From Myxococcales bacterium (lineage in GTDB: Bacteria; Myxococcota_A; Polyangia; Polyangiales; Polyangiaceae), in NCBI GenBank assembly GCA_903642325.1, contig CAHJWM010000003.1:105713-169712 (forward strand): a stretch of DNA of 64,000 nt, read 5' to 3'. This document shows, piece after piece, positions 9,326 to 18,172 of the stretch. The stretch's first letter is position 1. Each line of letters starts with the position of its first letter. The notes beneath the pieces were generated by a model, which worked only from the letters and a program-made list of their open reading frames with translations, was not told the DNA's origin and searched no databases. The translations under genes were made by a program, and so were the position numbers.

Positions 9326-11272
9326 ATGTCGAACGCAGGCAGCCCCCGGCTTTTGGAACGCCTGGTAGCGGACGGCCTGCTCGGGCCAGAGCAGCAGGAG
9401 GCAGCCCACAACTATATGCAGCGGAGCGGCGAACGCGTCGAAGAAGCGCTGCTGGATCTGAATTTTTTGGATGAGGTGGCCCTCCTCAAATACCTGGCCG
9501 CCCTCCACAAGACTCGCTTCGTCTCGACGGAGAAGCTGGCCAAGGCGGACATCGACCGCCTGACGCTCGACAAGGTGCCGAAGAAACTGGCCGAGCGTGA
9601 GCTGATCTTCCCCGTTCTCTACGACGCGGCGACGAATATCCTGAGCGTCGTCACGCCGAACCCGGACAATGCGCCGGCCCTCCACGACATCCAGCTCGCG
9701 TCCAACCTCAGAGAAGTTCGAGCGTTCGTCGGGCGCCCGCGCTCGGTGCGCGCCGCCATCAACAAGGGGTTCAATGGCGACATCCACGCCTTTGCGACGC
9801 TCGACCGCAGCGCTCACGAGCAGTTCACGACCATGCTCAACGTGTACGAGCGCAATCTGGTCAGTGAAGAGAGCCTCACGCTGTCCGTGGCCAAAGAGGC
9901 TTCTACTGGCGAGCGCGTGCTGTCGCCCCAAGATTTCAGCGCCGGTCGCAGTAACGCCGGCAGTGGCAAGGGTATCAACGACGAATCGTACGTCGAGACG
10001 TTGAACGTGCTGATCTCGTTGATCGAGAATACGCGCGCGGATCTGCGCGGGCACTCGGCCCATGTCTCCCGCCTGCTGAAGAAAATCTGCGAGCGCATTG
10101 GCCTGCCCGATACGACGCGCGCCGCCTTGGTGGTAGCTGGGCACATTCACGATCTGGGCAAGATGGGCGCCTATCATTTGACCGCGCTCAACGTGGCGGA
10201 GTACGAGGGGCATCGCTCGCAAGCGCAAAAGCAGTACAAATCGCCAACTCGCCTGCTGGAGGCCGTGCAGCTGCCGCGCGAGGTCGTGACGGCCGTCGAG
10301 CAAATGTACGAGCGTTACGACGGCAAGGGCATGCCGGATGGTGCGGCGGCAAAAGAGATAGCTCTCGGCGCTCGGCTGCTCGCCATCGCCGACACCTACG
10401 CCGACCTCACGCAGAACCCCCGTAATCCCTTTCGAAAGGCATTACGCCCGGTGCAGGCGTGCGAAGTGCTCGAGCGTTATCGCGGCTCCGTCTTCGACCC
10501 TAACTTGGTCGACCTGTTCAAACACACGGTGACCGGCGAAGACCTGAAGGCGCGCCTCCTCGCCAATCGCTACCACGCCCTGATCGTCGATCCGGATCCA
10601 GAGGAGACTACGGTGCTCGAGCTGCGCATGATCGAGCAGGGCTTCGAAGTCTCGCAGGCGCGCGGCTCCGATCATGCGCTCAAATTATTGGAGAAGGGCG
10701 ACATCGAGATCGTCGTCAGCGAGCTCGACCTGCAACCGAACGATGGCTTCGAGCTGTTGGCCGAGGCGCGCAAACATCCGTGGGGCGCCAAGGTGCCTTG
10801 GGTCGTGATGACCGGCCGCGCCGGCGGCCGCACCGATGCGCAGCGCGCCTTCGAGCTCGGCGCGACCGACTTCATGACCAAGCCGGTCTCGGCGGATTTG
10901 TTGGTCGCCAAGTTGAAGCAGATCATCGAGCGTGAAGCGACGCGGGGTGGACCCGCCCGCGGCGTCGCTGGGTCACTGCAGGAAATGGGGCTGCCAGAGA
11001 TGGTGCAGGTCCTCGGGTACGGTCGCAAAACGGGTTCGCTCAAAATCCGTTACGGGGCGAATTCTGGCGAGATCCATTTCGTGGGCGGCCTGATCTTCAA
11101 TGCGCTCTGGGCCAACCTGCGTGGGGAAGAAGCCTTCTTCGCCATGCTCAGTTTGGTTGAGGGAGAATTTTCGCTGGATCCGAACTTTACCGCGCCGCAG
11201 CAGGTGATTCAAGCCAGCCCGGAGGCTCTGCTTCTGGAAGGCATGCGGCGTCTAGATGAAGCGGCCAGGTAA
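9326..11272 (+). CDS. MshEN - degenerate HD-GYP - pseudoreceiver - DUF4388 protein
   Basis: A 648-aa cytoplasmic signalling protein of four parts. Residues 5-155 resemble the GspE/MshE N-terminal domain, a c-di-GMP-binding fold in some members. Residues about 215-410 are HD-GYP-like: the metal-binding HD pair is His275-Asp276 (HIHDLGK), but the GYP motif reads GKGMPDG (Met336 for Tyr) and the usual HHE before it is replaced. Residues about 412-540 are receiver-like, with Glu466 where the phosphoacceptor Asp is expected (VVSELDLQPNDG) and a retained TKP lysine. Residues 545-648 match DUF4388 (PATAN). The start ATG has only a weak ribosome-binding site. c-di-GMP sensing is likely; hydrolysis and phosphorylation are doubtful. 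Confidence 0.85.
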   Translation: MSNAGSPRLLERLVADGLLGPEQQEAAHNYMQRSGERVEEALLDLNFLDEVALLKYLAALHKTRFVSTEKLAKADIDRLTLDKVPKKLAERELIFPVLYDAATNILSVVTPNPDNAPALHDIQLASNLREVRAFVGRPRSVRAAINKGFNGDIHAFATLDRSAHEQFTTMLNVYERNLVSEESLTLSVAKEASTGERVLSPQDFSAGRSNAGSGKGINDESYVETLNVLISLIENTRADLRGHSAHVSRLLKKICERIGLPDTTRAALVVAGHIHDLGKMGAYHLTALNVAEYEGHRSQAQKQYKSPTRLLEAVQLPREVVTAVEQMYERYDGKGMPDGAAAKEIALGARLLAIADTYADLTQNPRNPFRKALRPVQACEVLERYRGSVFDPNLVDLFKHTVTGEDLKARLLANRYHALIVDPDPEETTVLELRMIEQGFEVSQARGSDHALKLLEKGDIEIVVSELDLQPNDGFELLAEARKHPWGAKVPWVVMTGRAGGRTDAQRAFELGATDFMTKPVSADLLVAKLKQIIEREATRGGPARGVAGSLQEMGLPEMVQVLGYGRKTGSLKIRYGANSGEIHFVGGLIFNALWANLRGEEAFFAMLSLVEGEFSLDPNFTAPQQVIQASPEALLLEGMRRLDEAAR

Positions 11273-11285
11273 GTCGGCGGCGGCG

Positions 11286-11306
11286 CGAACCTAGCTTTTA
11301 GGTTCG
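11286..11306 (+). terminator. Hairpin after the HD-GYP protein gene
   Basis: CGAACCTA (11286-11293), loop GCTTT, TAGGTTCG (11299-11306): a perfect 8-bp stem 13 nt after the stop codon. No T run follows. Confidence 0.45.
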
Positions 11307-11387
11307 TACGACCGAAGCCAGCGCGAGTGTCGTCACCCAGGTGCGGTCGCGCGTGGTATCTTGTCACTCTTCGCGAAGGGTTTGCTG

Positions 11388-11951
11388 GTGTCGAACGTGC
11401 CCCCCCCACTGCTCGGCTTCAACAATAACGTTCGGCACCGGGGCCGCATCTTTCACATTCAGACCGAGGACTCGGGCGTCAAAAACTCACGCCTCGTCAC
11501 GCACTTGTTTGCGGACGGCGGGCGCGTCATCCGAACCACGCGTACCGAGTACGCGGAGCACTTGGCGCGCTCGGACATGCAGGCCTTCGTGCGCGGCTTG
11601 ATGAAGGAACAGCACAAGGCGATGTTCATGGCTTTGCGCATGGGCGAGCTCGATACCTTGCTCGAAAACGCGTGCGGTCCATTCGAGCAGCCGCTGCAGC
11701 CGAGCAACGCGCCGCCGGCAATAGCCTCCGCGCCGCCCCCACAAGCCCCCCCGCCGCCCGAGCTCCGGCCCAACCTGGCGCCAACCGACGGCAGTGTGCC
11801 GTCCAGCCGGTCGCGGCCCTCGGCGCGCTTCGCCGCCGCCCCGTCCAAGAGCTCGTCCTCGATCTTCGGCGAAGGTGAGATCAGCGAGCAGTCCCTGGAT
11901 GAAGTGATCCTGAGCTACCTGGCAGAGGACTCGGACGACCCTGCCGACTAG
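11388..11951 (+). CDS. Conserved protein of a family seen in myxobacteria, unknown function
   Basis: A 187-aa protein. The first about 95 residues contain the pattern FNNNVRHRGRIFHIQTEDSG, then a THLFADGGRV strand pair and MKEQHKAMFMALRMGE; from memory this small domain recurs in Myxococcota genomes. Residues 100-165 are a Pro/Ala/Ser-rich linker. The C-terminal 20 residues are acidic (SLDEVILSYLAEDSDD). I choose the GTG at 11388 because AAGGG lies 7 nt upstream; a TTG at 11361 is the alternative. It has no signal peptide. Its proximity to the HD-GYP/DUF4388 gene hints at signalling, but no biochemical role is known to me. Confidence 0.75.
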   Translation: MSNVPPPLLGFNNNVRHRGRIFHIQTEDSGVKNSRLVTHLFADGGRVIRTTRTEYAEHLARSDMQAFVRGLMKEQHKAMFMALRMGELDTLLENACGPFEQPLQPSNAPPAIASAPPPQAPPPPELRPNLAPTDGSVPSSRSRPSARFAAAPSKSSSSIFGEGEISEQSLDEVILSYLAEDSDDPAD

Positions 11952-11955
11952 CTTG

Positions 11956-13425
11956 CTAGGCGCCGAAACGCGCCAGGTACGCAGCAAGCCACAGCTTCTT
12001 CTCCGTGTTTGCTGACGACATGTAGCGCACGGTGCCGAAGATCGGACGTACGGGACCCCAGGCGCGATCGTAGCGTCCGAAGCACCACAAGATACCGCTG
12101 TAAGAATTGGGATCACGGCCGTCGACGGCGTAGCGATCATTCAGGTACACGGCGGTCGACAGCGCTTGCTCCGGCGTCTCGCCCCACTCCAGGATCTTCT
12201 TGCCCCACAGCATGCGCAAATAGTTGTGAATGCGGCCTTCTCGCAAAAGCTCACGCTGCGCCGCATTCCAAATCGGGTCGTAGGTCTCGGCCGCCTCCAA
12301 TCGCTCGCGGGAGAACAGCGCGGGCCGCGGGTCGCGCGCGTGCTCTTGGAGGGTCTTCTGCGACCATGCGGGCAGGGACGAGAAGCCGCAATAATCTGAG
12401 CTGTGAGCACAGTAATTGAGGCCGAGCTCACGCCAGGTCAGAAGCTGATCCAGAAACGCCTCCGCGCTCGCACGCATATTCCAAAACCCCGCGCGTGCGC
12501 CACGTGCCCGTGGGCCCAGCGCGTCGGGCGTCCAATCCTCCCGCTCGGCGATCGCCCTTACGATCCGATGCGCGGAGAGTTGGCCAAAGTGCAGGTAGGG
12601 CGATAGTCCACTGGTCGCCGCCTTGTCCGGGTGATTCCGTTCCTCGGCGTAGCGCTCGAGGTTGTTTTCCAAGAAGAACGCCAGCGCGCGCTCTGCGGCC
12701 CGCAGCCCGCCCCGGTAGCCGACGACCGGTACTGTGTGGTCGACGGGTAGCGCGGCTAAGGCACTCGGTTTACCTGCCAAGAGGTCCGGAGGAGCGCTCG
12801 GCCAACGCTCGAGGAGACGCGCCGAAAGCGTTGTCTTGGGCAGTCCGAGCCCCCGTAGAGGTGCGGCGACGGGCGACGCCGCCCAATGCTCCTCGAACGT
12901 CTTCTGGAGCGAACGCCGAAAGTCGAAGGCTCGAAAGCATGGCTTGCCCAGGGCACGGATCGGGAGCACGCCGTTCGAATCCACTGCCTCGAGCCGCACC
13001 GGTAGCTTCTTGCCAGCGGCCTCGATCATGCTCGGCAAGAAGAAGCAGGGAAAATCGTCGGTGACGACGAGCGCTGCGTCATTGGCCATGGCCTCCAAGA
13101 GCCCGCGGCCCGCGCCCGGCTGTGGCTCGACATACGCATGATACGCGACGCCCGCCTTCTGAAAAGCCGACGCGTTGTCGACCATGCCGTCGATCACGAA
13201 GCGATGAAAGCGATCGCTCGCGTAGGGATACCCCGCGCGGAGCGCCTCGAGCACCACGAGCGGCTTTTTCAGGCGCTTGGCGTGCTCGATAGCCCGGTCG
13301 AGCGCGAAGTTGTCGTGTGTACGCCGCGCCGCAATCATCCAATAAAGGACGTACGTCGCCGCCGCGCGGATCTCTCTATCATTCACCGCGCGAATGCGCA
13401 GCGCCGGGACAGTGGCTGGCGGCAT
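11956..13425 (-). CDS. phr: Class II deoxyribodipyrimidine photolyase
   Basis: Repairs cyclobutane pyrimidine dimers using light and FAD. About 489 aa from the chosen ATG. Class II traits: N-terminal VLYWMIAARRTHDNFALDRAI (antenna/Rossmann part), and in the C-terminal FAD domain SGLSPYLHFGQLSA, RELGLNYC, GRIHNYLRMLWGKKILEW and NDRYAVDGRDPNSYSGI. These last three are the classic class II signatures. An upstream in-frame ATG at 13524 would add 33 poorly conserved residues. It lies downstream of the beta-propeller lipoprotein gene on the same strand and close to ogt and the Ada-AlkA gene, which makes a DNA repair neighbourhood. Confidence 0.95.
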   Translation of the reverse strand: MPPATVPALRIRAVNDREIRAAATYVLYWMIAARRTHDNFALDRAIEHAKRLKKPLVVLEALRAGYPYASDRFHRFVIDGMVDNASAFQKAGVAYHAYVEPQPGAGRGLLEAMANDAALVVTDDFPCFFLPSMIEAAGKKLPVRLEAVDSNGVLPIRALGKPCFRAFDFRRSLQKTFEEHWAASPVAAPLRGLGLPKTTLSARLLERWPSAPPDLLAGKPSALAALPVDHTVPVVGYRGGLRAAERALAFFLENNLERYAEERNHPDKAATSGLSPYLHFGQLSAHRIVRAIAEREDWTPDALGPRARGARAGFWNMRASAEAFLDQLLTWRELGLNYCAHSSDYCGFSSLPAWSQKTLQEHARDPRPALFSRERLEAAETYDPIWNAAQRELLREGRIHNYLRMLWGKKILEWGETPEQALSTAVYLNDRYAVDGRDPNSYSGILWCFGRYDRAWGPVRPIFGTVRYMSSANTEKKLWLAAYLARFGA

Positions 13426-13582
13426 CGCCGTCCACCGTGGCACAGCCGCTCCGCTCGCGTGCTTTCTGTCTAGATCTTCGGCCGCGTTCGGGCTTCGAGC
13501 AAGCGGGCGATCGCGATCCAGCATCGCACCCCGCGCCGAGCCAACCGCCGCCGAGCTCGGCTAGCATCGGGCGGTCGTGAGC

Positions 13583-14791
13583 TCAGTACACGACGCGCAG
13601 GTCCATGGGCGTGAAGGGGGCATCGACATTGCCATTCCACCAGAGGAGCTGGTCATCGGCATCGGCGACGAGGTTTTCGCCCTCGAGCTCCGTGCCCGCG
13701 TTCGTGACCAAGGCGTTTGCGGAGGCAATGTGAACGTTAGGGGCCACCGCCAAGGGCTGCTTGGCCGAGTCGAAGCCCATGAAGATGGGCTCATTGCTGG
13801 CAGCCTCGAGCGCGACCGCGGCGCTGTGAGCGCTCTTTGCGGAGCGATGCGCGTACGGAGAGCTCAGATAGACGGTACTTTGGATGAGTGATTGGCCGGG
13901 CGTGGGCACGAAATTCCAGGCTCGATCGATGAACGAGGAAATGAGCGCGCCGTTTGCGTCCCTCGCGACCGCCTGCACCCCGGTTGGGCGCTCGGTGAAG
14001 GTGATCAAGCCGTGGGCGGCCTGACCAGGGATAGGAGTGTTGATGGCTCGAAAGCTTTGCTTCCAAGTGTAGCGCTTGAAAACTTGGGTCGCTCCGTCAT
14101 GCGTCGCTGACACGTACGCGCTGCGGTCCGAGTACCAGGCCACGAGCGTCGATTCAGCGAACGCTTGCGCGCCTTTCGGGCCTTGCATGGGCTGGACGTG
14201 CCAGGTGTTTCGATAGGCGGTGAACGTGAACAGCTGGTTCAGTGGATTGCGTACCGCGATCGAAACGCGCCCCGCGTCGTCCAGGTCCGCGATCACGGGG
14301 TTACAGTTGCTGGCCAAGCTCCCGAATCGGGAATAGGTCGATAGATCGAGCTCCTCGGCCACCTGATCGCCCTGATAAAAAAGCTCGATCAGTCGATTGT
14401 CGGAGGAGCGATACACGACCTCGACATGGTCGTGCGGGGAGACCGACCAGGAGCTGGCCGAGGGGGTGCCTGCGCATGGAACGGAGGACTCGACGGTCCA
14501 AGCGCCCCACCGCGCATCGCGATCAGCCCGCACGCGGCGCTGCAACCGATGATCGCGGCTGCAAGCAAACAGCCACAATTGACGCGCGCGCGCCGCGTGC
14601 CCTGGAGAGGTGGGCGCGGGGGCCCCCAGCACCCCCACGGCGGCCGCCGCCGGGCGATCGGAGGGCAAGTCGAGGGCCTGCCCGCTTTCACTCGGGTGAT
14701 CTCCTCTACCGGCGAGCTCCGGCTCCGGCGCGCTGCATGCTGGAACAGCGAGCATCATCAGCGCGATTCCTATCCACGATTCACGCATCAT
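13583..14791 (-). CDS. Putative beta-propeller-like lipoprotein
   Basis: About 402 aa. The N-terminus MMRESWIGIALMMLAVPACS is a lipoprotein signal (lipobox VPAC). The rest is beta-rich with repeated patterns ending in aromatic residues (e.g. HVEVVYRSSDNRLIELFYQ, TQVFKRYTWKQSF, DQLLWWNGNVD) spaced about 45-60 aa apart, like the blades of PLL-lectin-type propellers. I cannot name the ligand. Adjacent ATGs at 14791 and 14788 are both possible starts; the longer frame upstream is unlikely to be coding. It sits between ogt and the photolyase gene without obvious functional connection. Confidence 0.7.
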   Translation of the reverse strand: MMRESWIGIALMMLAVPACSAPEPELAGRGDHPSESGQALDLPSDRPAAAAVGVLGAPAPTSPGHAARARQLWLFACSRDHRLQRRVRADRDARWGAWTVESSVPCAGTPSASSWSVSPHDHVEVVYRSSDNRLIELFYQGDQVAEELDLSTYSRFGSLASNCNPVIADLDDAGRVSIAVRNPLNQLFTFTAYRNTWHVQPMQGPKGAQAFAESTLVAWYSDRSAYVSATHDGATQVFKRYTWKQSFRAINTPIPGQAAHGLITFTERPTGVQAVARDANGALISSFIDRAWNFVPTPGQSLIQSTVYLSSPYAHRSAKSAHSAAVALEAASNEPIFMGFDSAKQPLAVAPNVHIASANALVTNAGTELEGENLVADADDQLLWWNGNVDAPFTPMDLRVVY

Positions 14792-14972
14792 TGATCGAGA
14801 TTCGACGATCTGGACGCGAGCGTCAATCCGCGCGCGGAGACGCGTGGCAAGCCAGGGCGATCTGGCGTCCCGAGGCGGGATTCGCGGCACACGCCGCCGG
14901 GCGTTTCCCCAGTGCACGATATCTCGCCGTCGAGCACTGGGGGGCCGACGCTCCGGTTGCTTTGGGCCGGGT

Positions 14973-15494
14973 TCAAATGCCGCTCACGCCTTCGTGCTGT
15001 AATAACCAGCGTTTTCGCGTCAGGCCCCCGCCGTAACCGGTGAGCGAAGCGTTTGCTCCGATCACGCGGTGACAAGGGACGAGGATCGCGATTGGATTCG
15101 AGCCATTGGCGAGACCGACGGCGCGTACCGCGGCGGGGCGACCGATCGTTTTGGCGAGTGCGCCATAGCTCGAGGTCTGGCCGCGAGGAATGCGCCGGAG
15201 CGCACTCCACACGTCGCTTTGAAAGGGGGTGCCGTTCAACGCCACTCGTAGGTCCGTAATGGCGTCGTGCTCACCGTCGAAGTAAGCGATCAACGCGCGC
15301 CGGTTGGGCGAGGCCCGGCTCGCCTCGCGCAGGCGCAACGTTCGGCCACGATGATAGATGCGCAGCAAGCGTTGCATGCGCTCGTCATGGTCTTCCCAGT
15401 CCAGTGCGCGGACGTGGCATTGGCCATCACTGACGAGCACCATACGGCCCGTCGGGGTGTCGAAGCGCTCGATGTCGAAGGTCTCGGTTTGCAT
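14973..15494 (-). CDS. ogt: Methylated-DNA--[protein]-cysteine S-methyltransferase
   Basis: Suicide repair of O6-alkylguanine by transfer of the alkyl group to a cysteine. 173 aa, the single-protein Ogt type. The active site is PCHRV (AILVPCHRVIGANASLTGYGGG). The helix-turn-helix region QSDVWSALRRIPRGQTSSYGALA precedes it. The start is the ATG at 15494 with GAGGAG about 6 nt upstream; the frame is open well beyond this without homology. It is divergent from the Ada-AlkA fusion gene, and the 144-nt gap holds an inverted repeat that could control both. Confidence 0.95.
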   Translation of the reverse strand: MQTETFDIERFDTPTGRMVLVSDGQCHVRALDWEDHDERMQRLLRIYHRGRTLRLREASRASPNRRALIAYFDGEHDAITDLRVALNGTPFQSDVWSALRRIPRGQTSSYGALAKTIGRPAAVRAVGLANGSNPIAILVPCHRVIGANASLTGYGGGLTRKRWLLQHEGVSGI

Positions 15495-15556
15495 GTGCTG
15501 GCTCCTCGGCTCGGCGAGCAGTGTCGCGCTGAATGGCAAAATCAGCTGGCGGAATA

Positions 15557-15596
15557 CGGACATCATCGTAACCCGCGCACGCGCCATCGATGTCCG
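15557..15596. promoter_or_regulatory. Spaced inverted repeat between ogt and the Ada-AlkA gene
   Basis: CGGACATC (15557-15564) and GATGTCCG (15589-15596) are exact inverted half-sites whose centres are 32 bp apart, about three helical turns. They lie in the shared control region of two divergent alkylation repair genes. A regulator site, for instance for the neighbouring Ada-type activator, is an inference. Confidence 0.45.
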
Positions 15597-15638
15597 AAAA
15601 CCGCTAGAAGCAGGCGGCGGCGTGTGGCACGAACCGTC

Positions 15639-17090
15639 ATGGATCTCGACCACGACGCTTGTTATCGTGCGCTTTCTCAGCGCGACTCGCGCTTCGACGG
15701 CCGATTTTTTACGGCGGTGAAGACGACTGGCATTTACTGCCGGCCCGTCTGCGCGGCGCGCACGCCGCAGGCCAAGAACGTGGTCTTCTATGCGACCGCG
15801 GCCGCCGCCCAAGAGGCGGGCTTCCGCCCCTGCTTGCGCTGTCGCCCGGAGACCGCGCCGGACATGGGAGCTTGGCGCGGAACCTCGAACACGGTGTCAC
15901 GGGCTCTGTCGCTGATCGAGCTCGGTGCGCTGGATCACGGAGATGTCGAGGCGCTCGGGGATCGGTTGGGGGTGGGGGAGCGCCAGCTGCGTCGCTTATT
16001 TCGGCAGCACCTGGGCGCGTCTCCGGTCGCGGTGGCCCAGACGCGCCGCGTGCTGCTCGCCAAGCAGCTCATTCACGAGACCCATTTGCCCATGGCCGAG
16101 ATCGCGTTCGCCTCTGGGTTCGGTAGCGTGCGCCGTTTCAACGAGGCGTTCACCGCCCTTTTCAAGCGCTCCCCAGGCGAGCTTCGGCGCTTGGGTGGGG
16201 AGGACGTGGCCGTGGGTGGAAACGGCGAGTTTAGCCTGAGTCTGCGCTACCAGCCGCCTTACGACTGGGCGGCGATGCTCGCGTTCTTGCGAGCTCGCGC
16301 CATCGCCGGATTGGAAGTCGTGAGCGACGACTGTTACTCGCGTACCATTGCCATTGACGGCGCTCAGGGCTCCGTTTCGGTCCGACGGGGCGGCGCCAAC
16401 GCATTCCGCGCAGGCATTCGGGTATCGAAGCTAGCCATCGTGCCAAATGTCATTGCGCGCTTGCGCCGCGTCTTGGATCTCGCCGCTGATCCGCTCGCCA
16501 TCTCGCGGCACCTGTCGAAAGATGCGGTGCTAGCGCCGCTGGTTGCCAAACGGCCCGGGCTGCGTGTGCCCGGCGCCTGGGACGGCTTCGAGCTAGCGAT
16601 CCGCGCCGTGCTCGGGCAGCAGATCAGCGTCGCGGTCGCGGTGCGCTTGGCCGCACGCTTGGTCGCTCGCTACGGCGAGCCCATGGCTGCTCCCGCGGTC
16701 GGCCTCAGCCGCCTGTTTCCGCGGCCCGAGGCGCTCGCGAGCGCTGATTTGTCCGCGCTCGGCATGCCCAAAAGCCGCGCGGGAACGCTCTCGGCGGTCG
16801 CCGCCGCGGTGGTCGCCGATCCAGACCTGTTTAGCGTTCACCGCGGCCTGGAAGCGGCCGTCACACGCCTGCGCGCCATCCGCGGCGTCGGCGAATGGAC
16901 CGCTCAGTACATCGCTCTCCGTCAACTCCGCGAGCCCGACGCGTTCCCTGCCTCCGATCTGGGCCTCATGCGCGCGCTCGTCGACGAGCGAGGCAACCGC
17001 CCCGGCATTCAGGAAGTGCTCGCGCGGGCCGAGCTTTGGCGGCCCTGGCGTGCGTACGCTGCGCAGCACCTATGGGCGGGCTCGAGCTAG
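15639..17090 (+). CDS. Ada N-terminal / AraC / AlkA fusion: regulator and 3-methyladenine DNA glycosylase
   Basis: A 483-aa protein with three functions of the adaptive response. Residues 1-75 are the Ada metal-binding domain with all four zinc cysteines (GIYCRPVC and FRPCLRCRPE); the first is the expected methyl acceptor for phosphotriesters. Residues about 85-190 form an AraC-type DNA-binding domain (RQLRRLFRQHLG, AEIAFASGFGSVRRFNEAF). Residues about 200-483 are AlkA: the helix-hairpin-helix IRGVGEWTAQYIA and the catalytic Asp in FPASDLGLMRAL. The start ATG has a weak ribosome site; an in-frame GTG at 15624 is an alternative. With the separate ogt it reconstitutes an Ada/Ogt/AlkA system. 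Confidence 0.93.
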   Translation: MDLDHDACYRALSQRDSRFDGRFFTAVKTTGIYCRPVCAARTPQAKNVVFYATAAAAQEAGFRPCLRCRPETAPDMGAWRGTSNTVSRALSLIELGALDHGDVEALGDRLGVGERQLRRLFRQHLGASPVAVAQTRRVLLAKQLIHETHLPMAEIAFASGFGSVRRFNEAFTALFKRSPGELRRLGGEDVAVGGNGEFSLSLRYQPPYDWAAMLAFLRARAIAGLEVVSDDCYSRTIAIDGAQGSVSVRRGGANAFRAGIRVSKLAIVPNVIARLRRVLDLAADPLAISRHLSKDAVLAPLVAKRPGLRVPGAWDGFELAIRAVLGQQISVAVAVRLAARLVARYGEPMAAPAVGLSRLFPRPEALASADLSALGMPKSRAGTLSAVAAAVVADPDLFSVHRGLEAAVTRLRAIRGVGEWTAQYIALRQLREPDAFPASDLGLMRALVDERGNRPGIQEVLARAELWRPWRAYAAQHLWAGSS

Positions 17091-17269
17091 TTGGTGCGCT
17101 GAACGCGACGCGACGCCGAAGGCTGCGACGAGGCGCGCTGCAACGCGCGATCATCAACCCATGACCCGAATGGCGATTGCGGAACCCGAAGGGCTCGAAG
17201 GGATGCAAGTCCTTCCATGGACTTAGGGGCGAACGTTGCCGGGGGGCCGCATGGAGCTAACCGTCCATC

Positions 17270-17545
17270 GTGCCGAGCGACATCGACTGCGCAAAGATCG
17301 ATCGCTGGATTGCGGCGGCCGCGGACAACCGGCTCGTGGAAACAACCCGGCGTGGCGATTTTTGGCACACTCAGGCGCTGGAAGACGGCGATGTCGTGTA
17401 CGAAGAGACCGAGCTCGGCAATGACGAGCCGATGATGGAGCTTTTAGCGGCTTGGTGCGAGCGCCGTATCAAGGTCGAGCTGCGCCCGCCCGTCAAAACC
17501 AGTGCCGAGTCACTGCCCGGACGGGGACACACGCAGCGGAGCTGA
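17270..17545 (+). CDS. Small hypothetical protein
   Basis: A 91-aa frame from a GTG. Its amino-acid composition is protein-like, with an acidic central part (LEDGDVVYEETELGNDEPMMELLAAWCE) and a beta-strand-like end. A GGAG lies 13 nt upstream, somewhat far. No signal peptide or known domain. The 180 nt before it (17091-17269) hold nothing I recognise. Confidence 0.45.
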   Translation: MPSDIDCAKIDRWIAAAADNRLVETTRRGDFWHTQALEDGDVVYEETELGNDEPMMELLAAWCERRIKVELRPPVKTSAESLPGRGHTQRS

Positions 17546-17628
17546 GCCGCACCGCGGGTGCACTGCGCGCAGGCGCAATTCGAAGAGGGCAAGTCGGCGC
17601 GACGCTGCCAGCGCCGCGCCGAGCCGCA

Positions 17629-18162
17629 TCATGCGTTGGCTGCTTTGGGTACCGACGAATCGCTGGTGACGGAGACGTCGTGCGCGTGGTGTTTCTCGAA
17701 CGTAGCGCGGGCGCGCTTTTCGCCATCGTTGTCGATGACGTGCACGGCGATCAGAATGTTACCGCCGTGAACTTTGCCCTCATAGGTTTTGGCTTCGATT
17801 TCCGGGATGCCCAGACCGACGAGCGCGCCGGCTACACCGCCCAGTGTGGCACCCGCCGCGGCGCCGCTCAGAGCCGCCATCAAGGGCCCAGCCGCGATGA
17901 ACGGGCCCACGCCCGGAATGGCCAGGGCACCAATGCCCGCTAGGAGCCCGATTGTGCCGCCGATCAAACCGCCGGCGCCTACGCCCGCGACTGCGCCTTC
18001 CGGCGCCTTCGTGTTGTGCTCATGAGCGAAGTCTTTGGTGCCGCGTTTATCGGGGAATAGCACCGAAATATCAGACGATGCCACATTGCCGACGCGCAGC
18101 TCACTCACGATCTGCTCCGCTTGAATTTCGCTTTCCACGATGCCGATGACTGATTTTTTCAT
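17629..18162 (-). CDS. Glycine-zipper membrane protein, general-stress-like
   Basis: A 177-aa protein. Residues 1-35 (MKKSVIGIVESEIQAEQIV..LRVGNVASSDISVLFP) match the ferredoxin-like N-terminus of heat-induced/general stress protein 17M (YflT-type) families. Residues about 55-120 are a Gly/Ala-rich glycine zipper (repeats of GVGAGGLIGG and GAAAGATLGG types) that probably inserts in the membrane. A second small alpha/beta part follows (GGNILIAVHVIDNDGEKRA). It follows the BON lipoprotein gene by 10 nt, so they are likely one stress-related transcript. Confidence 0.75.
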   Translation of the reverse strand: MKKSVIGIVESEIQAEQIVSELRVGNVASSDISVLFPDKRGTKDFAHEHNTKAPEGAVAGVGAGGLIGGTIGLLAGIGALAIPGVGPFIAAGPLMAALSGAAAGATLGGVAGALVGLGIPEIEAKTYEGKVHGGNILIAVHVIDNDGEKRARATFEKHHAHDVSVTSDSSVPKAANA

Positions 18163-18172
18163 GGTTCTGCCC

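Noticed and set aside
9236..10303. 355-codon minus-strand frame
   Set aside because: Antisense of the HD-GYP gene, which has recognised domains.
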